From assembly GCA_027485615.1 (NCBI GenBank), contig JAIXQS010000045.1, positions 1 through 44,199 of the forward strand: a DNA stretch of 44,199 nucleotides, in the 5' to 3' direction. Below the pieces are notes generated by a model. The model worked only from the letters and a program-made list of their open reading frames with translations, ran no database searches and was not told where the DNA came from. Position 1 is the stretch's first letter, and every line of letters begins with the position of its first letter. This document shows positions 17,176 to 26,051 of this stretch, one piece after another. The stretch is from Verrucomicrobiaceae bacterium. GTDB lineage: Bacteria > Verrucomicrobiota > Verrucomicrobiia > Verrucomicrobiales > Akkermansiaceae. The position numbers and the translations under genes are program-made.

Positions 17176-19413
17176 ATGAAACTCACCTTGCTCCTTGCCA
17201 CCTTACCGCTGCTCGCGGCCAGCGCCGCCGAAACCACCGGCTGGCTGAACTGGCGCGGCCCGCTCCACACCGGAGCCTCGCTGGAAACCGGCCTGCCGGA
17301 GAAATGCGAGCCCGGCAGCGAACTCTGGACTTACGATATCCACGGCGCCGGCACTCCGGTCATCGCGAACGGCAAGCTCTACGCATTTGGCTTTTACGGC
17401 GAGGTCGGCGAGGACGTTCGCGAGGCACTGCTTTGCCTGGACGCTGTGACCGGCAAAAAGCTCTGGGAAGTGCGCTACACGGATTACCTCAGCGATGTCG
17501 TTTACAACCGTTACGGCATCGGCGCTCCCGCCGTCGATCCTGAGACGGGGAACGTCTATCTCCAGTTCAGCAACGGCCACAGCGTTGCCTACACGGGTGA
17601 CGGGAAACTGCTCTGGGAGCACTCGCTGATGGAGGATTTCGGCCGACTCACTTTCCCGAACGGCCGCAGCGGAGCGCCCGCGATTTACGAGCATCTCGTC
17701 ATTTTCCACTGCGTCACCGCCAACTGGGGCGGCGACGGCCCGGCCGCCGACCGCTTCTATGCCTTCGATAAACTCTCCGGCGAACTCGTCTGGGCCTCCA
17801 CCCCCGGCATCGTCCCGGTGGATAGCTCGTTCGCCCTTCCTGTTTTCGGGAAACTGGCGGGACGCGATGTTTTTTACGCAGGCACCGGCTGCGGCCACGT
17901 GGTCTGTATTGATGCAAATACCGGCAAGTCCCTCTGGCGCTTCCGCCTCTCGCAAGGCGGCGTCAACGCCCAAGTCCTTCTGCTCGGAGATGACAAACTC
18001 GTCGCCGTCCACGGCACCGAAAACACGGACGCCTCCACCGCCGGCCGCATGGTCTGCCTGAAAATGCCGACCGAATACCCCGCCGAACTCGTCACCCTCG
18101 GCAAGGAAGCCGAACTCTGGCGCAACGACGAAATCACCGCCTTCAGCTCCTCGCCCACCCTCGCGGACGGGAAAATCTACTCGACCGTTTCCACCGGCTC
18201 CCTGCTCTGCGTCGATGCGGCGACCGGCAAAACCCTGTGGTCCGAAAAACTCGCGCCCGACCAGATCCACGCCTCGCCCACCTTCGGCGATGGCAAGCTC
18301 TACGTCCCGATGTTCGACGGCACCTTCCACATCCTCAAGCCCGGCCCGGACAAGGCCGAGCGCCTTTTCGAAACGAAATACGAGAACAACCTCCTCGGTG
18401 CGCCCGCGATCTGGGCCGGCAAGGTGTATATTTTCAGCAAGGACAAGCTGCATTGCTTCGGCTCGAAGGAGGGCAAATACGTGGACGTGAAACCGGAGCC
18501 AAAACCCGCGCCCGGTGAGATCGCAAGCTTACAGGTCGTCCCCGCCGAATTCGCGATCAAGGCCGGCGAATCCATCGATTTCAAAGTTTACGGACTCGAT
18601 GCCAAAGGTCGCCGCGTGAAGGAAGTGAAAGCGGAATCCTGGGCGACCTTCATCCCGCCCACGGCCAAGGTGCAATCCACGGTCGATGCCACGTTCGAAG
18701 GCTCCACGCTCAAGGCAGGCCCCGAAGCGAAACTCTCGGCCGGTGCGTTCAAGGTCACGGCGAACGGCATGACCGCCACCACCCGCGGGCGGATCGTCGC
18801 CGGTTACGGATACGGCGCCGATTTCGAGGCCATCGAGCTTTCGATGAAAAACGAATTCGATCCGACCGAGGCCGTCAATTTCCCGCCCCTCCCATGGCTG
18901 GGCGCGCGGCTCAAGTGGCACGTGCTTGAAAAGGACGGCTCCAAAGTCCTCGGCAACCGCCTCGACAACATCCTGTTCCAGCGCACCACGAATTTCTTCG
19001 GCGCATCCGACATGAGCAACTACACGCTCGAAGGCGATGTGATGACCGACGGCACCCGCCGCATCATGTCCACCGTCGGCTTCGTCAACCAGCGCTACCT
19101 CGTCGCCCTGGTCGGCAACGCACAGATCCTTGAGGTTTCCAGCAACCACGACCGCCTCAAGCAATCGGTGAAATTCCCGATCAAGCCGAACACCTGGTAT
19201 CGCCTGAAAACCACCGTGAAATCGAACCCCGACGGCAGCGGCACCGTGTTCGCCAAGGCCTGGCCGCGCGGCACCGACGAACCCGCCGAGTGGACGATCG
19301 AGACTCCCGTCAAGCACCTCCACCCCAAAGGCTCCCCCGCCGTTTTCGCCTTCTCGCCGCAATCCCAGAAACGCGTTTACATCGACAACATCAAGCTTAC
19401 TAAAAACCCATGA
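17176..19413 (+). CDS. Large secreted propeller protein with Ig-like and lectin-like C-terminus
   Basis: A 745-residue protein with signal peptide (KLTLLLATLPLLAASAA). Residues about 20-435 form the propeller (WLNWRGPLHTGAS, CLDAVTGKKLW, CIDANTGKSLW, CVDAATGKTLW). Residues about 447-545 look like an Ig-like domain (LQVVPAEFAIKAGESIDF). The last 200 residues (YTLEGDVMTDGTRR, KPNTWYRLKTTVK, VYIDNIKLTK) resemble a concanavalin/LamG-like sheet of the kind that binds carbohydrate. Its stop overlaps the next propeller gene by ATGA, so both are translated together. The domain mix suggests a cell-surface or periplasmic binding protein. Confidence 0.83.
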   Translation: MKLTLLLATLPLLAASAAETTGWLNWRGPLHTGASLETGLPEKCEPGSELWTYDIHGAGTPVIANGKLYAFGFYGEVGEDVREALLCLDAVTGKKLWEVRYTDYLSDVVYNRYGIGAPAVDPETGNVYLQFSNGHSVAYTGDGKLLWEHSLMEDFGRLTFPNGRSGAPAIYEHLVIFHCVTANWGGDGPAADRFYAFDKLSGELVWASTPGIVPVDSSFALPVFGKLAGRDVFYAGTGCGHVVCIDANTGKSLWRFRLSQGGVNAQVLLLGDDKLVAVHGTENTDASTAGRMVCLKMPTEYPAELVTLGKEAELWRNDEITAFSSSPTLADGKIYSTVSTGSLLCVDAATGKTLWSEKLAPDQIHASPTFGDGKLYVPMFDGTFHILKPGPDKAERLFETKYENNLLGAPAIWAGKVYIFSKDKLHCFGSKEGKYVDVKPEPKPAPGEIASLQVVPAEFAIKAGESIDFKVYGLDAKGRRVKEVKAESWATFIPPTAKVQSTVDATFEGSTLKAGPEAKLSAGAFKVTANGMTATTRGRIVAGYGYGADFEAIELSMKNEFDPTEAVNFPPLPWLGARLKWHVLEKDGSKVLGNRLDNILFQRTTNFFGASDMSNYTLEGDVMTDGTRRIMSTVGFVNQRYLVALVGNAQILEVSSNHDRLKQSVKFPIKPNTWYRLKTTVKSNPDGSGTVFAKAWPRGTDEPAEWTIETPVKHLHPKGSPAVFAFSPQSQKRVYIDNIKLTKNP

Positions 19414-20915
19414 GACTTCCCATTCTACTTCTCGCCCTCGCACCGACTGTTCATGCCAAGGATTGGCCGATGTGGGGCGGCACCCCATCCCGCAACATGG
19501 TCGCCGAGGCCAAGGGCATCCCCACCGAAATTGTCCCCGGTAAAATCGATCCTGAAAAGGAAACCATCGATCTAACAGCCGCAAAAAACATCCTCTGGAC
19601 GGCCAAGCTCGGCTCCCAGACTTACGGCAACCCTGTCGTCGGCAATGGCAAGATCCTCGTGGGCACGAACAATGAATCTCCGCGCGATCCCAGCCAAATC
19701 GGCGACCGCGGGAACCTGCTTTGCTTCGATGAAAAAACCGGCGATTTCCTCTGGCAGTTGATCATTCCGAAGCTCGGAGCCGGCAAGGTCAGCGACTGGG
19801 AATTTGTAGGCCTCTGCTCCTCCCCCGCCATCGTCGGCGACAAGGCCTATGTCGTCACCAACCGCGGCGAGATCGTCTGCCTCGACCTCAATGGCATGGC
19901 CAACGGCAACGACGGCACTTTCCAGGACGAGGCGAAATACATGACGGCCGATCCGACCAAGCCCGTCGCCACCGACAACAAACATGCCGATATCCTCTGG
20001 ATTTTCGATATGCGCGAGGAACTCGGGGTTTTCCCCCACAACGTTTCCTCCTGCTCCCCGCTGGTCGTGAACGGCGTCGTTTACACCGCCACCTCGAACG
20101 GCATGGACTGGTCTCACACCAACATCCCCGCGCCGCTCGCTCCCTCGCTCGTCGCCGTCGATGCGACCACCGGAAAACTCCTGGGTGAGGAAATTTCAGG
20201 CGTCGCCGAGAGAGTCCTCCACGCTTCCTGGTCATCCCCCGCGCTGGGCAAGATCGGCGACAAGGAAATGCTGATCTGGGGCGGTGGCGATGGTTTCGCC
20301 TACGGTTTCGATCCCAAGCCCGTCCGCAGCGAGGAGGAGGAACTCGACGTCCTCAAGGAACTCTGGCGCTACGATTGCAATCCGGAGGATTATCGGAAGA
20401 GGGATGGGATACAGATCAAATACGCCACGTTCCGCGGCCCCAGTGAGGTCATAGGCACGACCGTGATCGCCGAGGGACTCGTTTACGCCGCCATCGGCCA
20501 GGATCCCGAACACGGGGACGGAATCGGCCAGCTCAGTTGCATCGACCCCGCCACCGGCAAGCCGGTATGGACTTACAAGGAAATCGGCCGCTCGATTTCC
20601 ACGCCGAGCATCATCAACGGCCTGCTGTTCATTGCGGAATACAACGGTAACCTGCACTGCATCGACGCGAAAACCGGCAAGGCGCACTGGGTTCATGAAA
20701 CGCAATCCCGCATCTGGGGATCGACCATGGTCGCTGATGGCAAGGTTTTCCTCCCCACCGAGGACGGCGACCTCCACATCCTCGCCGCCGACAAGGAGAA
20801 AAAAGCCTTCGGCACCGTCAACTTCGGCGCGCCCGTTTACAGTTCGCCCATCGTGGCAAACAACGTCCTCTACGTCGCCACCATGACCCACCTCTACGCC
20901 ATCGGCACCAAGTGA
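19410..20915 (+). CDS. Secreted PQQ-like beta-propeller protein
   Basis: A 501-residue protein with a short signal peptide (MRLPILLLALAPTVHA). The mature start DWPMWGGTPSRNM and motifs CFDEKTGDFLW, CIDPATGKPVW and CIDAKTGKAHW define the propeller. It contains longer inter-blade inserts than the others (for example about residues 165-215). It is coupled by ATGA to the preceding gene and is the last propeller before the pathway genes. No heme or dehydrogenase signature is seen. Confidence 0.85.
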   Translation: MRLPILLLALAPTVHAKDWPMWGGTPSRNMVAEAKGIPTEIVPGKIDPEKETIDLTAAKNILWTAKLGSQTYGNPVVGNGKILVGTNNESPRDPSQIGDRGNLLCFDEKTGDFLWQLIIPKLGAGKVSDWEFVGLCSSPAIVGDKAYVVTNRGEIVCLDLNGMANGNDGTFQDEAKYMTADPTKPVATDNKHADILWIFDMREELGVFPHNVSSCSPLVVNGVVYTATSNGMDWSHTNIPAPLAPSLVAVDATTGKLLGEEISGVAERVLHASWSSPALGKIGDKEMLIWGGGDGFAYGFDPKPVRSEEEELDVLKELWRYDCNPEDYRKRDGIQIKYATFRGPSEVIGTTVIAEGLVYAAIGQDPEHGDGIGQLSCIDPATGKPVWTYKEIGRSISTPSIINGLLFIAEYNGNLHCIDAKTGKAHWVHETQSRIWGSTMVADGKVFLPTEDGDLHILAADKEKKAFGTVNFGAPVYSSPIVANNVLYVATMTHLYAIGTK

Positions 20916-21043
20916 GAAATGGAGCGCGGATCTTCAGTCCGCCCCGGAGCACCCGTCTTCCACATCCAGATGAAACCCGCCGCCTCATCTCCATCCTCGC
21001 CACCAAACTCCCCGGTTAATCCGATGGACTCCTCATTGTTGGC

Positions 21044-21151
21044 ATGATGCCCGTCACCCTCATCTTCGCGGCATCCGCCATCACATTGGCCCTCGTTTCT
21101 CTCCTCACGCGGAAACCACCAGACTCCACCTTGCGCAAGTTCTTCGCCTGA
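21044..21151 (+). CDS. Possible 35-residue single-pass membrane protein
   Basis: A short ORF that ends 17 bp before the adenylating-enzyme gene. It encodes a hydrophobic segment (VTLIFAASAITLALVSLL) followed by a basic, Pro-containing tail (TRKPPDSTLRKFFA). Third codon positions are mostly G or C, as in the neighbouring genes. There is no strong ribosome-binding site and no known family. It could be a real small membrane protein at the head of the pathway operon, or a chance ORF. Confidence 0.4.
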   Translation: MMPVTLIFAASAITLALVSLLTRKPPDSTLRKFFA

Positions 21152-21168
21152 GCATCTTTCATCACACC

Positions 21169-22239
21169 ATGTCCTCATCCCTCACTCCACAAGCCGCCGC
21201 CGAAGCCCTCGACGCCCACACCCGCGAAATGGTGAAGTGGCATTTCTCCCCGGAAACCGGATGCCCTTACTGGCTCGAACAAGTGCCGAGCCTCGGCTTT
21301 GATCCGCTCAAGGACATCTCCTGCTTCGCCGACATCCAAAGATTCGAGCCCTTCGATGACGAGGTTCTGCGCAAGGAAGATCCCGCCCGTTTCATCCCGA
21401 AAGCCTTCGGCAAGCGCCCCTACAATGTCTTCGAAACCGGCGGCACCACCGGCATGCCGAAGCAACGCATCGGCTGGGACGATTACTTGACCGACTACAC
21501 CGAATTCTCCGAGCACTACGGCCCGGACTTCTTTCCGCAGGGTGCCAACTGGCTCATGGTCGGCCCCACCGGTCCGCGCCGACTGCGCCTCGCCATCGAG
21601 CACCTCGCCAACATCCGCGGTGGCGCCTGTTACTTTATCGATCTTGATCCGCGTTGGGTCAAACGCCTCATCGGTATGGGAGAAATGCGGATGGCCAAAC
21701 TCTATCAGGAACACGTCATCGACCAGGCCGCCACCATCATCCGCCACCGCGACATCGGCTGCCTGTTCACCACACCCAAACTCCTCGAATCACTTGCCGA
21801 GCGCATGTCGCTCGTCGATGCCGGCATCCGCGGCGTTTTCGCCGGCGGAACCACCATGACCCCGCAATACGTCCGCTTTATCGAAGAGGAAGTGCTGGAG
21901 GGGAAAATCAATTTCGCGCCCACCTACGGCAACACCCTGATGGGTCTCGCCATCAGCAAAAAACGCGGCCCCGGCGAATTTTCCCTGACTTACCACGCCC
22001 CGCAACCCCGCGCCGTGCTGCGCATCGTGAATCCCGAATCCACGTCCGAACTCATGCCCTACGGCGAATACGGCCGCGTCGAACTCACCACCATGACCAA
22101 GGAATTCTTCATGCCCCGTTTCCTCGAACGCGACGAAGCCATCCGCCGCGCCCCCTGCGATGAGTTCCCGTGGGACGGGGTGGGGGATGTCAGGCCGTTC
22201 CAATCCGGCACCAAGACGGTGATCGAAGGGGTGTATTGA
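21169..22239 (+). CDS. Adenylate-forming enzyme (PaaK/LuxE-like acyl ligase)
   Basis: A 356-residue cytoplasmic protein of the ANL adenylating superfamily. The phosphate-binding loop is ETGGTTGMPK (89-98), the aromatic/adenine region is FAPTYGNTLMG, and YGRVELTTM with PRFLERDEA matches the later core motif. It ends about 90-100 residues earlier than phenylacetate-CoA ligases and lacks the usual C-terminal lid, like the LuxE acyl-protein synthetases. It should activate a carboxylic acid as acyl-AMP and pass it to CoA, a protein or the next enzyme. The aldehyde dehydrogenase gene starts 11 bp downstream, which suggests hand-over of the activated acyl group. The substrate is not known; a benzoate is suggested by the chorismate lyase nearby. 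Confidence 0.78.
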   Translation: MSSSLTPQAAAEALDAHTREMVKWHFSPETGCPYWLEQVPSLGFDPLKDISCFADIQRFEPFDDEVLRKEDPARFIPKAFGKRPYNVFETGGTTGMPKQRIGWDDYLTDYTEFSEHYGPDFFPQGANWLMVGPTGPRRLRLAIEHLANIRGGACYFIDLDPRWVKRLIGMGEMRMAKLYQEHVIDQAATIIRHRDIGCLFTTPKLLESLAERMSLVDAGIRGVFAGGTTMTPQYVRFIEEEVLEGKINFAPTYGNTLMGLAISKKRGPGEFSLTYHAPQPRAVLRIVNPESTSELMPYGEYGRVELTTMTKEFFMPRFLERDEAIRRAPCDEFPWDGVGDVRPFQSGTKTVIEGVY

Positions 22240-22250
22240 AAACCAACGCC

Positions 22251-23669
22251 ATGAACATCCCCATCCTCCGCCTCGGCCGCGAATACTCTTCCCATGACTT
22301 GGTCGAACTCGACCTCGGCACTGAAACGCTGACCACACACACCGCCAACCCCGGCCTCATCCGCCGCGATCTTCTCCAGATTTCCAAAGCCAAGGCCGCG
22401 CTCGACGCGATTCCGGCGGAAACGCTCGCGACGTATTGCGAACAGGCCGCCGAGCTGTTTCTCCATGCGGATCTGCCCTGCGGCGATGCCGTTCAGTCGC
22501 CCCAACAGTATGTCGAGTCGCTGTCCGCACTGACCCGCCTTCCCCACACCCTCGTCCGCATGAACATGGGGAAAATCCATGCCGCCATGTCACAGGTTCG
22601 CACGATCATCGCCGGACTCACCCGCAACATGCCGTTGAACATTTTCGACAAGGGCATCACCCGCATCGACGACCTGATCATCAACTACTTCCCCACCACC
22701 TCATCGCTCGGCGTCTCGCTTCCATCCAACGCGCCAGCCGTCAATTCACTGTGGATTCCCGCCCCGGTGATGAAAATCCCCGTCCTTCTGAAACCCGGCC
22801 GCGAGGATCCGTTCACGCCTCTCCGCATCGTGCAGGCGATGATCCAGGCCGGTTTTCCAAGAGAAACCTTCTGCTACTACCCGACCACCCACGAAGGCGG
22901 CGACACCCTTCTGACCACCTGCGGCCGCGGCATCTCGTTCGGCTCCGATGCCACCGTGAAAAAATACTCCGCCTTCCCCTCCATCCAAGTCCACGGCACC
23001 GGCCGCTCGAAAATCCTCATCGGCGAGGACATGATCCACCGCTGGCCGGAGTTCCTCGATGTCATCGTGCAATCCATCTCCGCCAACGGCGGTCGCTCCT
23101 GCATCAACACCTCCGCCATCCTCGTCCCAAGCCACCGCGACGAACTCGCCAACGCCCTCGCCATAGAGCTCGCGAAAATCCAGCCCCACCCACGCGAGCA
23201 CCCGGATGCTTTGCTCTGCGGTTTCGCCAATCCCGCGCTCGCCGATGGTATCGACGACCTGATCTCCGCCCACCTCAAGGATTCCGGAGCCACCGATCTA
23301 ACAGCAACGCACCGCGATACCCCACGCAAAGTCGAAGCCTTCGAGCAAACCTACCTCCAGCCCACGCTCATTTCCTGCTCCGACAAGGATCACGCGCTCG
23401 CCAACACCGAGTTCATGTTCCCCTACGCCAGCATCGTGGAAATCCCACAATCCGAGATGCTCGCCAACATCGGCCAGACCCTTGTCGTCTCGGCCTTCAC
23501 CGAAGACCCGCATTTCATCGAGCAACTCCTGCTCAGCCCCGACATCGAGCGCCTCAACCTCGGCACCTTCCCCACCAACCGCGTCCAATGGGAGCAACCC
23601 CACGAAGGCAACCTCTTCGAATTCCTCTACCACCGCCGCGCCATCCAGGGAAATGTCGCGGTCGTATAA
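22251..23669 (+). CDS. Aldehyde dehydrogenase superfamily protein, acylating type likely
   Basis: A 472-residue protein with the ALDH fold. The catalytic Cys is at residue 284 in ANGGRSCINTS. At the place of the usual general-base motif (ELGGKS) the sequence is HGTGRSK (His248), so the Glu of NAD-dependent hydrolytic ALDHs is missing. CoA-acylating ALDHs also lack it, so the enzyme more likely reduces an acyl thioester or acyl adduct to an aldehyde. It sits between an acyl-activating enzyme and an alcohol dehydrogenase, which fits an acid-to-alcohol reduction. ATG at 22251 is chosen; the upstream extension overlaps the preceding gene in another frame. Confidence 0.8.
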   Translation: MNIPILRLGREYSSHDLVELDLGTETLTTHTANPGLIRRDLLQISKAKAALDAIPAETLATYCEQAAELFLHADLPCGDAVQSPQQYVESLSALTRLPHTLVRMNMGKIHAAMSQVRTIIAGLTRNMPLNIFDKGITRIDDLIINYFPTTSSLGVSLPSNAPAVNSLWIPAPVMKIPVLLKPGREDPFTPLRIVQAMIQAGFPRETFCYYPTTHEGGDTLLTTCGRGISFGSDATVKKYSAFPSIQVHGTGRSKILIGEDMIHRWPEFLDVIVQSISANGGRSCINTSAILVPSHRDELANALAIELAKIQPHPREHPDALLCGFANPALADGIDDLISAHLKDSGATDLTATHRDTPRKVEAFEQTYLQPTLISCSDKDHALANTEFMFPYASIVEIPQSEMLANIGQTLVVSAFTEDPHFIEQLLLSPDIERLNLGTFPTNRVQWEQPHEGNLFEFLYHRRAIQGNVAVV

Positions 23670-23679
23670 TGAATCGATC

Positions 23680-23763
23680 GAACCGCCAAGACGCCAAGTT
23701 CGCCAAGGATGATGACCGAAAATAACCCTTCCAAGCTTGGCGTCCTTGGCGTCTTGGCGGTTC
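23680..23763. repeat. Inverted repeat of the CGCCAAG family
   Basis: The left arm 23680-23708 (GAACCGCCAAGACGCCAAG, then a second CGCCAAG) is the reverse complement of the right arm ending at 23763. About 26 of 28 positions match, and the spacer is about 25 bases. It fills the gap between the aldehyde and alcohol dehydrogenase genes and ends 11 bp before the ATG at 23775. It would form a very stable hairpin in the transcript. Confidence 0.85.
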
Positions 23764-23774
23764 CCAATCCTCTC

Positions 23775-24890
23775 ATGAAACCCTCCGACGCCCGCCCCAG
23801 CCCACGAATCCTCTTCGGCCCAGGACGTCTCGCCGAGCTCCCCGAATGCCTCGCTACCCTCGGCGTCACCAACGTCCTCATCGTCACTGACCCAGGCATC
23901 GTCGCAGCTGGTCACGTCGCCCGTGCCAGTGCTTTACTGACAGCCGCTGGCATCCGATCCACCGTCTATCAGGGCTCCCACATCAACCCCACCGAGACCG
24001 ATATCGAGGCCTGCCGCGACTTCGCGAAATCCATCAACCCCGACGTCCTCATCGGCCTCGGTGGCGGCTCCAGCATGGACACCGCGAAGGGCTGCAACTT
24101 CCTCCTCCACAACCCCGGCCGCATGGCCGATTACATGGGATACGGCCTCGCCAAGAACGCGATGCTTCCCTTCATCGCCATCCCCACCACCGCGGGCACC
24201 GGATCCGAATGCCAATCCTACGCCATCGTCTCGCGTGACGGCACTCATGAGAAAATGGCCTGTGGAGACCCAAAAGCCCTCGCACACACCGCCATCCTTG
24301 ATCCAGAGCTTACCGCCTCCCAGCCGCAGAACGTCGCCACCCTCACAGCCCTCGACGCCCTCTCGCACGCCCTCGAATCCGCCGTCTGCACCAAGCGCAA
24401 CGCCATCTCGTCCGCCTTCTCCGCCGAGTCCTTCCAGTTCATTTCTTCCGCCATCCGCGATGTCCTCACCGGCACCGCCGATCTGGAAACCCGCGGCCGC
24501 ATGCTTTACGGAGCCGCCCTCGCCGGATCAGCCATCGAAAACAGCATGCTCGGTGCCGCCCACGCCACCGCCAACCCGCTCACCGCCCGTTTCAATGTCC
24601 CTCACGGCCTTGCTGTCACGATGATGCTTCCCCACGTCGTCCGCCTCAACCTCACCGACCCGGACATCGCCCTGATCTATCAGAATCTCGCCCGCGAGCT
24701 CGACGCCCCGCTCATCGACTGGCTTGAAAAAACGATCGAGCTCGCCCATCTCCAGAAACCCGAAATCCCCCTCACCGCCATCCCGGAACTCGCCGAAGCC
24801 GCCACCCAACAATGGACCGGCCGCTTCAATCCCGTGCCGCTCGATCACGCTTCGATCACCGCGCTCTACCAGAAAGCCCTCGCGCCATGA
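23775..24890 (+). CDS. Iron-containing alcohol dehydrogenase
   Basis: A 371-residue group III (Fe-dependent) alcohol dehydrogenase. The NAD(P)-binding motif is GLGGGSSMDTAK near residue 95, and TTAGTGSE follows. The four metal ligands are visible at Asp194 and His198 (LDALSHALES), His263 (GAAHATAN) and His277 (VPHG), the same spacing as in FucO-type enzymes. ATG at 23775 is used; the longer frame would read through the inverted repeat. In context it probably reduces the aldehyde made by the preceding enzyme. Its stop overlaps the start of the propeller lipoprotein by ATGA. Confidence 0.92.
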   Translation: MKPSDARPSPRILFGPGRLAELPECLATLGVTNVLIVTDPGIVAAGHVARASALLTAAGIRSTVYQGSHINPTETDIEACRDFAKSINPDVLIGLGGGSSMDTAKGCNFLLHNPGRMADYMGYGLAKNAMLPFIAIPTTAGTGSECQSYAIVSRDGTHEKMACGDPKALAHTAILDPELTASQPQNVATLTALDALSHALESAVCTKRNAISSAFSAESFQFISSAIRDVLTGTADLETRGRMLYGAALAGSAIENSMLGAAHATANPLTARFNVPHGLAVTMMLPHVVRLNLTDPDIALIYQNLARELDAPLIDWLEKTIELAHLQKPEIPLTAIPELAEAATQQWTGRFNPVPLDHASITALYQKALAP

Positions 24891-26050
24891 ACCGACTTCT
24901 TGCCGCCCTGCCGCTTCTTTTCCTAACAGCCTGTGACAAGCCGCAGCCTGCGAATCCCGCTGATCAGGCAGCAGCCGCTCCTCCCGCATTGACCGATTGG
25001 CCGATCACGCGCGGCAGCCCTTCGCTCCAAGGCCGCGTGGCCGCCGTCGTGCCCAAAACCCCCGTGATCGAGTGGACTTTCCCGCTCGAATCCCCCGGCA
25101 CCGCCGAAGCCGCCGTCGCGGATGGGGCCATCCTCGTCGGCGATGCGATGGGCATCCTCTACTGCATCGATTTCGAGACCCGGAAATTGCGTTGGAAAGT
25201 GGAAACCGGCGATACGATCCAGGCTGCGCCCGCGATTTCCAACGGAAAAGTCTTCGTCGGCTCGGGCGACAAGCAATTCTACGCGCTCGACCTCAAGACG
25301 GGCGAAAAACTTTGGTCTATTGAGGGTGGCGATAAATTTTCCTCCGCCGCAAACCTGGTTTCCGCCCCCGATGGCTCGGGCGTATGGATTCTTGTGAACG
25401 GCTATGACGGCATCACCCGCTGCCTGCGCGCGGAAGACGGTTCCATCGTCTGGAAATACGAAACCAAGGATTTCATCAACGGCACCCCTGCGGTCATCGA
25501 CGGCCGGCTCATCGCGTTCGGCGGTTGCGACCAGGTCATCCACATCCTCAATCTCTCCGACGGCTCGCTCGTGAAAAAAATCGCCACGGACGCGCAAATC
25601 ACCAATTCCGTCGCCACCATCGGCACCACCATTTACAGCGGCAATCACGCCAACCAGCTTGTTGCCGCCGAGGCGGATGCCGAAAAGCCCACCTGGACCT
25701 ACCAAGCCAACGACTTCCCCTTCTTCACTTCTCCGGCCGTCGATGACCGGAATGTTTACATCGGCTCCCGCGACAAATCTCTCCACGCCATCCAACGCAG
25801 CGACGGCAGCGGCGCATGGACTTTCAAAACCGGCGGCCGCGTCGAAAGCTCGCCCATCGCCTTCGACGACGGCATCGTCTTCGGCTCAAGCGACGGCCGC
25901 CTCTACGCCGCCCACCCCGCCGACGGCACCGAACTCTGGCGCCTCGATTTGGGAGAAGATCTCACCGCCTCGCCCGTATATGCCCAAGGCCGGATCATCA
26001 TTGCGGGCGGCGATGGTACGCTCTTCGTTATCAACGATTCCAAAGACTGA
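24887..26050 (+). CDS. BamB-like beta-propeller lipoprotein
   Basis: A 387-residue protein with a lipoprotein signal peptide: NRLLAALPLLFLTAC, with the lipobox LTAC, so Cys16 should be lipidated. A Pro/Ala-rich linker leads into a propeller (DWPITRGSPSLQGR, YALDLKTGEKLW, LHAIQRSDGSGAW). It is the most BamB-like of the six propellers because it is lipid-anchored. BamB itself is part of the outer-membrane protein assembly complex. The ATGA overlap with the alcohol dehydrogenase gene ties it to the pathway operon. It could be a transport or anchoring factor for the product. Confidence 0.82.
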   Translation: MNRLLAALPLLFLTACDKPQPANPADQAAAAPPALTDWPITRGSPSLQGRVAAVVPKTPVIEWTFPLESPGTAEAAVADGAILVGDAMGILYCIDFETRKLRWKVETGDTIQAAPAISNGKVFVGSGDKQFYALDLKTGEKLWSIEGGDKFSSAANLVSAPDGSGVWILVNGYDGITRCLRAEDGSIVWKYETKDFINGTPAVIDGRLIAFGGCDQVIHILNLSDGSLVKKIATDAQITNSVATIGTTIYSGNHANQLVAAEADAEKPTWTYQANDFPFFTSPAVDDRNVYIGSRDKSLHAIQRSDGSGAWTFKTGGRVESSPIAFDDGIVFGSSDGRLYAAHPADGTELWRLDLGEDLTASPVYAQGRIIIAGGDGTLFVINDSKD

Positions 26051-26051
26051 C

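Noticed and set aside
10860..20915. True PQQ-dependent alcohol dehydrogenases
   Set aside because: The propellers lack heme c sites, the adjacent Cys pair and the catalytic Asp region of quinoprotein dehydrogenases.
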